Origin: Theobroma cacao
Taxonomy: Eukaryota; Streptophyta; Magnoliopsida; Malvales; Malvaceae
Direction: 5' to 3'
DNA: 64,000 nt
Assembly (NCBI RefSeq): GCF_000208745.1
Contig: NC_030850.1
Location: 12,813,736 to 12,877,735, forward strand
Both the position numbers and the translations under genes were made by a program. This document shows positions 23,400 to 35,173 of this stretch, piece after piece (within the stretch, counting starts at the first letter, position 1; the number at the start of each line of letters is the position of its first letter). The notes beneath the pieces were generated by a model. It searched no databases and was not told where the DNA came from. It worked only from the letters and a program-made list of their open reading frames with translations.

Positions 23400-24206
23400 A
23401 TATAGTTACTAGTTTTCGATCCATGAAAAGCACAAGAACTACAAATTTAATATGACATCGAATATAAAAACATAAATATCATTTCTACATATAGGAGTAT
23501 ATGATTTGTAATTAATTTGTAATGAATATAATTTTCAACAAGATACAAAAAAAAAATATGAAAGCAAGTTAAAGGTTTACATAACAATTTATTTTATAAA
23601 AAAAGTTAAGATTAAATTTTTTTAAAATTATTAAAAAAAATAATGAAATAACATTGTATGGTTAGATATACTTTTCTAGCATAAGGCTCAATTGGCCCCC
23701 TAATTTTGATTGGAGTTCCTCGATAATGCGGTGCGCACCCATTTAAAGTTTGAACCAAGTAAGGCGGATAAATAAATTACTAAAAGTAGAATGAAAAAAG
23801 GATAACCGTTCCCCGTTTCCCTCCATCGTTCATTTTAAACCAGAGTAAAACACCAATTAAGAAAGACAAACTAACGAGGGACCCACGGAAAAAGGCTACC
23901 AGATAAGTTGGTTGAAGTGGCATCCTCAAAACCTTCCGTCACCTATAGGCTCACGAAAACTCTGTACTACCTACTCTAATCAAATTCGCTCCACCTCAAA
24001 TGCGTCTCTCCTTCCCTCCCAAATCCAAATTACCCTCCAAAATTTCCGAATTATTTCAATTTTATATTTCCAGATATGCCTATTTAACTGTACTTTGAAG
24101 CTGAAGCTGAAGCTTTGCTCCAAAAAGAACTCAACATCTCCTCATATTTTCTCAAAGTTTACCCGATTCCATAGCCTCTTTCAACCCTCCGATTTCTCCG
24201 AACTCA
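23400..24206. other. Upstream region of thymidine kinase
   Basis: AT-rich to about 23690, then markedly more GC-rich from about 23800, which fits a promoter and 5' UTR. In the frame of the start codon at 24207 the nearest upstream stop is TGA at 24108-24110 with no intervening ATG. No canonical TATA box was settled on. Confidence 0.45.
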
Positions 24207-25209
24207 ATGGATCGTGTGGGATCCTCCCATTCCCAACGTGTTTCCGGCGAGGTCCACGTCATCATCGGACCCATGTTCGCCGGCAAGACCACCTGTCTCC
24301 TCCGTCGGATCATGTTCGAAGGCAACAACGGCCGGTGCTTTCCTAATTTCTTATGTCATTATAATTTTCTTTTTTAGTTCCTATCTGTTGGGATCTTGGT
24401 GGCTTGACATTTCGTAACCTAATTTGCATTCTTTCTGTAACTTTATTATAGAAATATTGCACTGATAAAATCAAGCAAGGATACGAGGTACGCTACTGAT
24501 TCAGTGGTAACTCACGATGGTGTGAAATTCCCATGTTGGGCTTCGTCGGATCTCATGTCGTTTCGACAGAAGCTCGGGGAAGATGCTTATGAAAAGGTAA
24601 TTTCCATATCTTTTGTTTATACTTTTAGACTGACACAGTTATAGATGTCAATTTTGTTTAACATTTTACAATATTGTTGTGTGTGTTTGTGGCAGCTGGA
24701 TGTAATTGGTATAGACGAGGCCCAGTTTTTCGAAGATCTGTATGATTTCTGCTGCGAAGCTGCCGACCAAGATGGCAAAACTGTAATTGTTGCCGGCTTA
24801 GATGCGGATTATTTGAGGTCAACCTTTACAATACCCCTTCTTCTTTTTTGCAAGAGTGTTATGATTTGGTAGGGGATACAAATTTTTATTTGTATAGTAA
24901 TTATTTGATTTGATAAGCAGAAGGAGCTTTGGGTCAGTGCTGGACATAATTCCTTTGGCAGATACCATAACAAAGTTGACAGCAAGATGTGAAGTGTGTG
25001 GGAAAAGGGCGTTTTTCACATTCAGGAAAACAGAGGAGACCAAGACAGAATTGATTGGGGGAGCAGATCTTTACATGCCTGTTTGTCGACAGCATTATGT
25101 CAATGGACAAACCGTTGTAGAAGCTGCCAGGACGGTGCTTGAATCAAGAAAACTTCATCATCAGACTGACTCATCATCTCATGTTGAAGCAGCTGTTTCA
25201 GCTCTTTAA
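24207..25209 (+). CDS. TK1: Thymidine kinase, TK1 type (4 exons)
   Basis: Cytosolic-type thymidine kinase (EC 2.7.1.21), which phosphorylates thymidine to dTMP in the pyrimidine salvage pathway. Exons: 24207-24334, 24452-24596, 24696-24817, 24921-25209; every intron is GT-AG and the joined frame of 684 nt gives 227 residues. Visible features are the P-loop GPMFAGKT (21-28), IDEAQFF with the likely catalytic Glu99, and zinc ligands Cys155, Cys158, Cys187 and His190 in CEVCGKR and CRQHY. The N-terminus before the P-loop is only 20 residues with no obvious transit peptide, suggesting the cytosolic (TK1a-like) paralogue. The start is the first ATG after an in-frame stop. No disabling change was seen, so the gene looks functional, isolated between transposon blocks. 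Confidence 0.95.
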
Positions 25210-25858
25210 TCACATTCTTATGACAAGAGTGCATTCATCTAAGTCATCTGGAAAAAAAAAATTTTGGGGTGGTCTTGTTGTTTTAGTTTAGTTTATTGCC
25301 CTTTTTTTTTATTTTAACTTGTATGTGACCCGTGCATTGCTGTGGGGTCAACATTTTTTTTTATTGGCCTGAGCAAATAATGTTTAAACTTTTGGAAAAT
25401 ATTTATATTTGTTTTTGTTTATATACATCTTAATATTAATGTAATCAAATTTTGTTATTAATGATAGTTTTGATTGAGAAAAAAAATTAAAAAGAAAAAT
25501 ATGATATGTACTAATAAAGTGCATGATTGAAATATTTTACATAGTAATAGGAATATTTAAATTAATTAACCATATTTACATTGACTTTCAGAATATTCAT
25601 ATTTTTCATGAATCTTAATGGATGTTATTATTCACATTCTAGCAAAATCTATCAAAGTTCTAATTAATAAATTTTAACAATAATGGTGTATAAAAAAATC
25701 AAATGATAATTAAAAATGAATTTAGTATACATTAAAAAAAAACATATGATTCATGTTGTATAACTTTATATTCAACATTTGAAATCATTAAATAGAGAAA
25801 AAATAATTATACACAAATAATTCTAAATAAGAAAAATGTGGCAGAATTACTTTATTGA
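25210..25858. other. TK1 3' UTR and AT-rich intergenic DNA
   Basis: The first 150-200 bp are likely 3' UTR. The remainder is strongly AT-rich with no recognisable gene or repeat. Confidence 0.4.
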
Positions 25859-25864
25859 GAAGTG

Positions 25865-26380
25865 TTCTTAATTCTATGTCTCTTTATTTATTACAAGTCT
25901 TTAAACATCCTCACTGTGTTATTGAGAAACTTGAAAGGATGTTTAATAGTTTTTTATGAGATGATGATTCTTCTTCTAAGTATATACACTAGTCGTCATG
26001 GCATAAAGTGCGCTTTCCTTCTAATGAAGGTGGCCTTGATATTAGAAGCTTATCAGATACATTCGAGGCCTTCAATTATAAATTATGGTGAAGGTTTCGA
26101 ACTTCAAAACGTTTATGGGCTAATTTCATGCATACTAAATATTATCGAGGACAAATACTTCTGCAAGTTGTCATAAAATTCATGATTCTTCTTTATGGAA
26201 ACGTTTGAAGCAGTACGGATCTTCGGTAGAGACAGAAATTAAATGGAAGATTGGCAGAGCTAATCTATATTTCTGACATGATTGTTGGATGGGGAATTGA
26301 CCCTAGATCATTTTATTTCCATCACATTCGGCTTCCATGCTTAAAGTCCATTATTTTTTCCAATAATGATACTTGGAGTA
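25865..26380 (+). pseudogene. LINE ORF2 C-terminal part, left piece
   Basis: The frame from 25865 reads VLNSMSLYLLQVFKHPHC and onward to GGLDIRSLSDTFEAFNYKLW. Stops fall where a Trp is expected: FL-TGA-DDD, H-TAG-SSWHK and LW-TGA-RF. These are the changes made by G-to-A transitions in TGG, so deamination of methylated cytosine on the other strand is a reasonable cause. Further decay after about 26250 shifts the frame before the Copia junction at 26380. Confidence 0.75.
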
Positions 26381-27495
26381 TGTTAGATTAATAAGCTTAA
26401 TATGAGTAAGTCCAAGAGGGGGTGAATTGGATTGTTTTGAAAATTTTGAAAACCCTTGTAATTTTTAAGAAAATAAAATCGCATTTTCAATTCAAATTTT
26501 CAATTTGAAGATAAACAAATTAATTGACTTCTTGATCAATGAAAGAAATTTGAACTTCAAGTAAAAGAAAAATAGAAAAGTCAACACAAGTGTTTTATAA
26601 AGGTTTGGCCTTCTTACTTACATCTTCTCCCTTAGATTCACTAAAGAGTTTAAAATCACTATTTGATTAAGATTCAATACAATGGCTTTTTAGGGTTAAA
26701 GCATAACCACTCTACCTTTTTTATTGGTTAAGGTATAACCACTTAAGCAAATACAATGAGAGGAATAAAAAGTGCAGCAAGTATGACTCTTAAAGGCTGG
26801 ATAGAAAATTTGGTATAATGTTTAAATGGAAAGATGAGAGCTCAATAAATGTTTGACTAGAAGACTTTTAGAATTAAAGAGGAGTACAATGAATCTTGGC
26901 TAATTCTTCTCTCTTGAGCTGTGTTTCCAAGCCTTCTAAGTTTCATAAATGTTGAAAAAGCTTGTGTTTATAGTTGTTGAGGCTTCAAGGGTAGTTGGGA
27001 CTGCATTTATTGTGAAATTAGCCGTTCTTCTCTTCATTCAAGGCTCCAATAGTCATCTTGTATCGATACATTTGAACTTGCTTGCAAGGGTTTAGACGTT
27101 CTGCTTAAAATGTATCGATACTTTTGAGACAGCAAGCACTTCTGTTGAAAATGTATCAATACATTTGTGAGATGTATCGATACTTTTAAGTTAGTAAGTA
27201 TTCTATCTCAATTCTATCGATACAATTGAGAATATAGCGATAGATTGAGTTTGACTTTTGAATTTTGACTTTGCTGAAGAACATGTATCGATAGATGTTG
27301 GAACTATCGATACATAAAGAATATGTATCAATAGATTTGGACCAAAATGCCTTTTTTAGAGCTTTTTTCATTTCTTTTCTTTTTCAAACTTACTTGACAT
27401 TGTTTGGGATGTGAGAGCTTTGATCCTCTATAAGTTGAATAAATTTTGGTCATTTCTTTTTGTCATTTCAAAACATAAAATTGATTAATCTAACA
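26381..27495 (-). repeat. 3' LTR of the SIRE-like Copia element
   Basis: 1115 bp, TGTTAGATT...AATCTAACA. A purine-rich tract (on the minus strand AAAAAAGGAGAAA, 27496-27515) borders it on the inside. Nine copies of an ATGTATCGATACAT-like motif lie between 27055 and 27340. The opposite LTR has lost about 0.9 kb of this sequence. Confidence 0.88.
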
Positions 27496-28099
27496 ATTTC
27501 TCCTTTTTTGATATAACAAAACAAATGAGCAAAATTTTAAAACTTTGATTTGCCAGAATTTTTAAGATATGAGAATTATTATTTTTTGTTTATTTTAGGT
27601 CCTCCCTCTCAATTTATGCTCCACCTTAACTTAAGGTCTCATATGAAAGATAATTAATAGTATGTGATTTAAAAATTTGGTCTCCAATCTCCCCCTTTTT
27701 ATTATATCAAAAAATATATATGGAGAAAAATATATAGAACGCAACATGAGGGAAAAAGGAATGGTAGACAACATTGAAGCACAATAATAGAAAACAACCA
27801 CACCAAGGTAAACAAGTTACGAACCAAAAAGAAATAAACAACTGTTCATAAGCAACATAAACCCTAAACCAAGGTACATACCAAAATTGGTCGTTAAAGA
27901 CCATGTAACATCAGTAAATGAAATTCGAAATAAACTATAATGAATAGTTAGAAATCAACAAGTTTGCAATGATGATCATGAAAAGAATATGCTTATCGAA
28001 TCTAACAAAGGCAGGGAAAGGGAAAAAGGCAGCAAATGTCCCATAAGATGTACTCAAGTAGGTAGTGGAAGTTGAGCCTGGAAGGCGGTGAACTACTCC

Positions 28100-29268
28100 T
28101 CGAGTAGCTGCTGGTGATGAAGGAGCTCCCTGTTATGAGTTTATAAGGCATCCAACTTGTGAATTACACAGGTATCCATAGATTCCATGAAAGATAACAA
28201 TTGAGAATAGGCTTACTCATTATCAAGAACGGTGGGTAGCTAGGACCTACACTAGAGTGAGCACTCGGACTGGCACTATGGGTGACACTAGGCTCAATAA
28301 AGGTGTCTTCATGATTCTTATCTCCAGCATACTCAGGGTCATTCACTGTTTCTTTATAGACCTAAGAGTTATTGACATACACGAAGCCAAGCTTATTGAT
28401 GGCATGCTCATTAATCTTTGTGTACACTGCATGCTGCTTAAGCGGATCACACCTAGTGCAGATGCCCATGAAGTCGATGATATCGCTAATTACCATGTCA
28501 CACAGAATAGTCTTCCTAGATTTGTTGATGATTTTTAACATGTCACTAAGGATAAACTTAGCAATGTTGACACATTGATTTGTTTTGATCCGATACAAAA
28601 ACCAAAAGTCCTCACTTTTGATAATGGAGTAATTTGCACCGTGAGAACGAAGAATGTGAGACATGATGAGATGGATGATGCGATCATAAAAGGAAAGGTG
28701 TTTGACACTAGTCATGTTTTCTCACTAGTGGAAGGATAGGTGTAGACAATGGATAAAACCTCTTGTGATAGAACCCCCTCAACATAAGTAAGTCACCTTG
28801 ATGGATTTCTAGATCAAGGATAGTATCTAATGTGTGCTCAGCAACTATAATTCGATTGCCCATAACAGAAGTGCAAAACCTATCAGTGTGCTTTATAGGT
28901 TCACTATCTTCATTATCCTGAAATTTTGTAGGGGTATTGAAATAAGAGACTCGAAAAAGGTCAGCATAGCAAGTGTGGTTCATGGATAGATAATTGAGCC
29001 AATCTAATTCCTAAAAGTTATCTATATACGAAAAATTAATGAGTGCAAAGGTAATTGAAGTTAATTACCTAACTCGGCTTGACATTGTGCTTGGCAAAAT
29101 CCTTGTCAAATTGTCGCTCCAAGGATGGATGGGAAAAATTCCTCTTGAAGGAATGGTTATCGGAGCGTGGGCTGGCTGTGGTGGAGGTTGGGAGGAAGGA
29201 GTTGCCTCAGAGGTGGAAGCCTTACTGTGATTGACGGTGGATTTTGTGCGTTTTGGATGAGAGGCCAT
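28100..29268 (-). pseudogene. Extra ORF between pol and the 3' LTR (env-position)
   Basis: Minus-strand frames from 29268 (MASHPKRTKSTVNHSKAST, Ser/Pro-rich), 28983-28708 and 28715-28362 line up as one broken protein of about 350 residues. The block HILRSHGANYSIIKSEDF to DMVISDIIDFMGI resembles the conserved region of a 'putative plant transposon protein' domain often found downstream of pol in SIRE- and Ogre-type elements, as far as I remember that family. There is no clear signal peptide or membrane anchor in what remains, so calling it an envelope would go beyond the sequence. Frameshifts near 28710 and 29000 disable it. Confidence 0.55.
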
Positions 29269-29594
29269 TTGAGAAAAAGTTTAGAAAGAATTAATCGGTG
29301 GAAGTTGTTGTTGGGGCTTGAGAGACATGTTCATTTGACCAATTTGGTCGAAAATGTAGCCAATGTCGAGAATTGAATGAAATGAGAGTTAGTGTTGTGA
29401 AATTAAGAGTTTTGGATTTTGGGTGAAATGGAATGATTTTTTAAGAGAAATGATTGTTTGAAATGATAAAAGAAGGGTAGAAACAGTTTAATCGGTGTAA
29501 ATATCAATGAAAAACAAAAAGAGGTTTTAGAGTTTAGAGAAATTGGAAAGTGGAGACCGAAGAATGGGGTGAAAATGAGTTGTTGGACTCTGAA

Positions 29595-29850
29595 AACCCC
29601 AGGATGTATCGATACATGGATACATGTATTGATATATTCGAGGTAGAATGTTTTATTTTTGGGTACTAAACGAAATGTATCGATACATTTAGAGTGTATT
29701 GATACGTGTTCTTGAATGTATCGATATATATGCATATGTATCGATACATTTGACACAAGATTTTAATGTTGGCTACTGAGTGAAATGTATCAATATAATG
29801 GAGAAATGTATTCATGTATTGATACATGGGGTCATGTATTGATACATAAG
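29595..29850. repeat. Array of ATGTATCGATACAT-like motifs in the Copia interior
   Basis: About nine near-palindromic copies of ATGTATCGATACAT or ATGTATTGATACAT spaced 15-60 bp apart. The same motif is repeated in the LTR at 27055-27340. On the minus strand the array can be read as protein with recurring 'VSIH' and 'YRYI' blocks, but that looks like a by-product of the repeat. Confidence 0.8.
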
Positions 29851-30279
29851 CCTTTATAACCTTGAACAAGATGATTTTGACTTTAAACAATCTGTGATTT
29901 GGTCTAAACACTTGGTATAACCAAAATAACATGAGTTTTTGAGTTGAAAATATTTAAAAATAGGTTTGGAACTCGTGTAGGTGAAATTTGAATAGAAAAT
30001 TGAGAATTTTTGAAATGAAATCTTGGTTTACTCAACAAATCTCCCACAAACTTTAATAATTAGATGGCCATGGCATGAATGCATGGAAATGTCATGAATA
30101 AGCATATTTATTAATGCCAAGAATCATTGAAACATTTTTGCATGAAGCCATTTCAAACAAGAATACAACCAATCATCATGCATGATACCAAGAATGAATT
30201 TAGACATAAATACAACCACTCATCAGAGGTAGCCACTAGCTAGTTTTTTTTGTTAGGTTTATCAAACCTAGTTCACTTC

Positions 30280-33200
30280 TAATCTTGCAAAATTGTTCTT
30301 TATCAAGCGCTTTTGTAAAGATATTAGCCAATTGATCTTTTATACCTACATATACTCAAGGATAACATCTTCTTTTTAAACATGATCTTTAATGAAGTGA
30401 TGCTTTATGTCTATGTGTTTAGTCATAAAATGATGGATAGGATTCCTTGTGAGATTTATCGCACTAGTGTTATCACATTTTATGGGAATTCTTTCTTTAA
30501 CTGGTCTATAATCTTCTAATTGTTGTTTCATCCATAACACTTGAGCACAACAACTTCTGACAGTTACATATTCAGCTTTAGTAGTGGATTGAGCTACACT
30601 TATTTGTTTATTTGAAAACCATGAGATCAACATTCTACTTAAAAATTGACATGTATCGATGTGCTCTTTCTATCTATCTTACATCCACCAAAATTGGCAT
30701 CCAAGTATGAGTGGAGATCAAAAGTGGAACTCTTTGGATACCATATTCCTAGATTATATGTGTTTTTTAAATATTTGAAAATTCTTTTGACAGCACTTAA
30801 GTGTGATTCTTTAAGAAACGATTGAAACCTAGCATAAAGACCTATACTAAAGTTTATAACCGGTTTACTAGCAATGAGATAAAGTAAGGAACCAATCATG
30901 GATCTATAGAGCTATTGGTTAACGAACGTACCTTTTTCATCCTTGTTAAGCATGGTTGAAGTAGTCATTAGTGTGTGATACGTTATTGAGCTGTCCATAC
31001 CAAACTTCTTAAGCATATCTTTTATGTATTTGGCTTGACATATGAATGTGCCCTCTTCTTTTTGTTTAATTTGTAGTCTAAGGAAGTAATTTAGTTTACC
31101 CATCATACTCATTTCAAATTCTCCTTGCATAGTTTTAGCGAACTCTTGACAAATCTCATTAATAACATCAAAAATAATATCATCAACATAAACTTGCACA
31201 ATTAAAATGTCTTTGCCTTTGTTTTTGATGAAAATGAGTTTTATCAATTTTTCCTCTATTAAATTCATTTTTGATTAAGAATTTTGATAAAGTTTCATAC
31301 CAAGCTCTAAGGGCTTGTTTTAATCCATATAATGTTTTTTTAATCTAAAGACATGATTTGGAAAACTTAGGCTTTCAAAACTAGGTGGTTGTTCAACATA
31401 CATTTCCTCATTGATCAACTCGTTTAGAAAGGCATTTTTAACACCCATTTGATAAAGTTTAAAGTTCATATAGCAAGCAAAGGCTAATAACATTCTTATT
31501 GCTTCTAGTCTAGCTATTGGAACATAAGTTTCATCAAAATCTATATCTTTCTCTTGACTATATCCTTTGGCAACTAACCTAGCTTTGTTTCTAGTTAAGA
31601 TTCCATTTTCATCCATTTTGTTTCTAAAAACCCATTTTCTACCAACAATTGGGTAATCATTTGGTCTAAGAACTAGTCCCCACACTTGACATCTTTTAAA
31701 TTGATTCAATTATTCTTGCATGGCTAATATCCAATAGTCATCATCTAAATCTTCATCAGATTTATGAGATAAAAGCAACATATTCAAAAAAATTTTGAAC
31801 TTTAGACCTAGTTCTAACCCTTGATTGAGATCATTAATGATTTTGCTTTCATCAACTTCTCTTCTTACCATTGGATGGCTAGGCTCGCTTTCTTTAATTA
31901 TTGGTTCAATGATTTGCTCTTCCTTTTGTGATGTCTCTTTATTTACTTTGGATCCTTCAATGTTGAGATCAAGCCTTTCAACTTGTTCTTTGAAGGATAC
32001 CTTTATCATCATCTTCATGTTCCTTTTTAGAAGGAGGGATAGAATCATCAAACAACACATGAATAGATTCTTCAACAACTAATGTTCTCTTGTTGAATAT
32101 TCTATATGCTTTAGACATCAAGGAATATCCTAGAAAGATTCTTTCATCATTTTTAGCATTAAATTTATCTAGATTATCCTTCCCATTGTTTAAGACATAG
32201 CATTTGCAACCAAATGGATGAAAGTAATTTATATTAGCTTTCTTTCCTTTGTAAAGTTCATAAGGAGTCTTCTTTAAGATTGTCGAAGCATTGTTCTATG
32301 TATGATATAGCAAGAGGTATTGAAGGCTTCAACCCAAAAGTATTTAGATAAGTTGTTTTCATATAGCATAGTTTTAACTATTTCTTCTAAAGTCCTATTT
32401 TTTCTTTCCACTACTCCATTTTGTTGTGGTGTCTTAGGAGCTGAAAAATTGTGACTATATCCATTTTCATTATAAAGTTGTTCAAAACCTAGGTTTTTAA
32501 ATTCTTTTCCATGAACACTTCTAACATTTGTTATCTTATATCATTTTTCATTTTCAACTCTTTTGCAAAAGGAAGTAAAGATTTTTAAAGCTTTATCCTT
32601 GTGTGCAAAAAAGAAAACCCAAGAGAATCTTGTATAGTCATCCACAACTACTAGGCCATCATTTTTTCCACCTAAACTAGTGGTCTTAGTTGGTCTAAAA
32701 AGATCTATGTGGAGTAATTGCAAGGCTCTAATGGTGGTTACATCCTTTTTAGATTTAAATGAGCTTCTCCTATGTTTGCCTTTGGCACAAGCATCACAAA
32801 GTTGATTATTTTCAAAATTTAGCTTGGGAGTCTTATTACAAGATCTAGAGAATGTAGTTTTGAAATTGTGTTCATGCTAGCATGTCTTAGTTTTCGATGC
32901 CATAACCAATTATCCTCATTCTTTTTAGCCATGAAACATACATCGTTAGAAGATAAATCATCTAAGAAAACAACATATGTGTTGCCTTGTCTATTACCAA
33001 CAAATAAAGTTTTATTTATTTTAATGTCGACAACATGGCACATTAATCATTCAAAGATGACTCTAAGGCCTTTATCACAAAGCTGACTCACACTTAACAA
33101 ATTATGTTTAAGGTCATCTATAAATAGAACAATTTCAATTTGAGAGGAAGAATTTTTTTTAATTGTGCCAGTACCTTCTATGTGCCCTTTTGAGTTGTCA

Positions 33201-34884
33201 CCAAAGGTTACATTTCCTTCTTTCTTTGATCTTAATTCCTTGAAGAACTCTTTAGCTCCAGTCCTGTGTCTAGAGCACCCACTCGAGATACCACTTCCCT
33301 TTTTCTTATGCTCTTGACTTCAAGCAAATGAGCTCTTCCTACAAAAATAAAATCAAATATTGACTTTAGTACCAAAATTTTCTTGGGTCCATATATGTTA
33401 GTGTCTTGGGTTCCCTTTGAAACCCACTCCAATTTTGCCACCTTACCATGTGGAGGCTTTGTTCATTTTGGAACCCATATATTTTTTATTTTTTCCCTCT
33501 AGATGTAGTAATTCTCAAAAGACAAGTGTAAATAAAGTGTCTTACTTTATGACAATGAATGCATTTGATGAAAGATACAAATTTTACATTTTGTTTAACA
33601 AAGAAATTTTTAAAATGAGTTTCTTTTGAGTCTCATCATAGGCAATTCCTTCTTTATTAAAGAACGTTTTTTGTGTCTCTAACATATCATTTAATTTTTG
33701 TTGGCTCATGTTAAATTTCAAGAATGTAGCATGCAAATTCTCATTCTTCCTTCTAGGTCATCTCTCTCAATTTTCAAGTTTTTGACTACGATTTCTAATT
33801 CTACTTTTGTGGTGATTAATAGCTCATTTTCTACTTTAAGCTTAGATATGATGTTTTTGTATTTCAATGCCTTTTCTTCAAATTCAAATACTAAGTCATC
33901 ATGTGCATCTTGTAATTCATTAAAGAAGTATGAGTCTTGATCTAAGGTGTATGAATTTGAGTCATGAAAAGTAAAACATACCTTGGAATCCTTAAGTGCC
34001 ATGAAGCAAAGATTGGCTACTTCGTCTTCTTTATCTTGAGAGTTGTCACTATCACTCCAAGTGGCCACCATGGCATTTTTCTTGAAGTTCTTTGAGGCAC
34101 TCTTCTTATTTGGGCATTCATATTTAGTATGTCTTGTTTTTTTGCACTCATAGTATATTACGTAATCTTTGTTATGTTCCCCTTTTGGCATAACTGTTCT
34201 AAGAGGTCTCCTACCCCCATAGTTTTTTCTCATAAATTTATTGAATTTTTTGGTTAGCATGGCTAAGTCCTCATGTTTCTCACTCTTATCTTTTATGTTT
34301 CTTTCATCTTCTTTGATTTTGGATTTTAAGGCTATTTTTTTCTTTTTATTATCCTCATTCTTTTCATCATCTAGAACATTCTCATGTTTTATTATCATCT
34401 TATATGTAAGTAAGGACCCTATAAGTTCCTCTTATACATTTGATTTATGGTATCATTTTTTTTCATCCTAAATAGTTCATAATCATGTGTGAGAAGTTCT
34501 ATTTTGGATTCCTTTAACCTGATTTGTTCCCTTATATGTTGTTTCTAAGGTATTCTAAATTTGTTTGGCAGTTTCACATATAGATACTCTATTAAATTCA
34601 CTAGCACTTGGAGAACAAATGAGTGTATTGAATGCCTTGCAATTTGTTGGTATTAACTTCTTTTCTTTCTCATTCCACTATTTTCTGGTTTTCATAATTG
34701 TTTTTCCATCTACTTCCTTAATGGGGACATAGGGACCATCTAAGATAACATTCCAAACATCAAGATCAACTAATTGAAGGAACATCTCCATTCTTTTCTT
34801 CCAACAAAGATAGTTTGTACTTGCGAAGAATGGAGATCTTTAAGTTGAATGCCTTTCATTAAGAACAGCTAAAGTGGAATTCAT
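30280..34884 (-). pseudogene. SIRE-like Copia gag-pol, multiply broken
   Basis: Gag starts near 34884 (MNSTLAVLNERHST). Its CCHC knuckle has lost the first Cys (YYECKKTRHTKYEC) and is followed by a coiled-coil-like stretch (ELQDAHDDLVFEFEEKALK). Integrase blocks include WLWHRKLRHASMNTISKL and LLHIDLFRPTKT (about 32540-32950). RT is in several frames, with KWVFRNKMDENG (31640), QVYVDDIIFDVI (about 31190) and GEFEMSMMGKLNYFLRLQIK. RNase H shows SYLDANFGGCKIDRKST and VAQSTTKAEYV (30550-30700). At least six breaks separate these parts. In an active copy they would encode capsid, protease, integrase and reverse transcriptase. Confidence 0.88.
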
Positions 34885-34962
34885 TTTGATAAGTTGAGTT
34901 TTGCTTTTCAAATCATTCAAGGCTGTTAGATCTGTAGAATTGAGCCCTTGCTCTGATACAAT

Positions 34963-35165
34963 TGTTAGATTAATAAGCTCAATATGAAATCATGTATCGA
35001 TAGATTTTGACTATAATACATTTTTTAGATCCTTTTTCATTTTTTTTCTTTTTCAAGCTTACTTGACATTGTTTAGGAATGTGAGACCTTTGATCCCCTA
35101 TAAGTTGAATAAATTTTGGTAATTTCTTTTTGTCATTTCAAAACATTAAATTGATTAATCTATCA
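34963..35165 (-). repeat. 5' LTR of the SIRE-like Copia, internally deleted
   Basis: The first 24 bp (TGTTAGATTAATAAGC...) and the last ~180 bp match the ends of the 26381-27495 LTR. The roughly 0.9 kb between is missing. The loss is wholly internal, so both termini and the adjacent primer site survive. Confidence 0.85.
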
Positions 35166-35173
35166 ATAAAGTA

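Larger units (their letters stand above)
26381..35165 (-). mobile_element. SIRE-like Copia retrotransposon with extra 3' ORF
   Basis: 8.8 kb with LTRs of unequal length (1115 and 203 bp) and an initiator-Met-type primer site (GTATCAGAGC on the minus strand at about 34951-34960). Order on the minus strand: gag, protease/integrase, RT, RNase H, then an extra 2.7 kb holding another coding region and an ATCGAT-motif array. A long LTR, a coiled-coil gag and coding sequence downstream of pol fit the SIRE/Maximus lineage. It lies inside a LINE. Flanks GAGTA (26376-26380) and AAGTA (35169-35173) are a plausible but imperfect target repeat, with three extra bases after the LTR end. Confidence 0.88.

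Noticed and set aside
27055..29850. The ATCGAT motif arrays considered as a CRISPR-like array
   Set aside because: Repeats are short, palindromic, variable and irregularly spaced, and lie in a plant retrotransposon.
29403..29932. Minus-strand frames with repeated VSIH/YRYI/CIDTF blocks, at first sight a repeat protein
   Set aside because: The periodicity follows the ATGTATCGATACAT DNA motif, frames break between copies, and the same motif occurs in the LTR where no protein is made.
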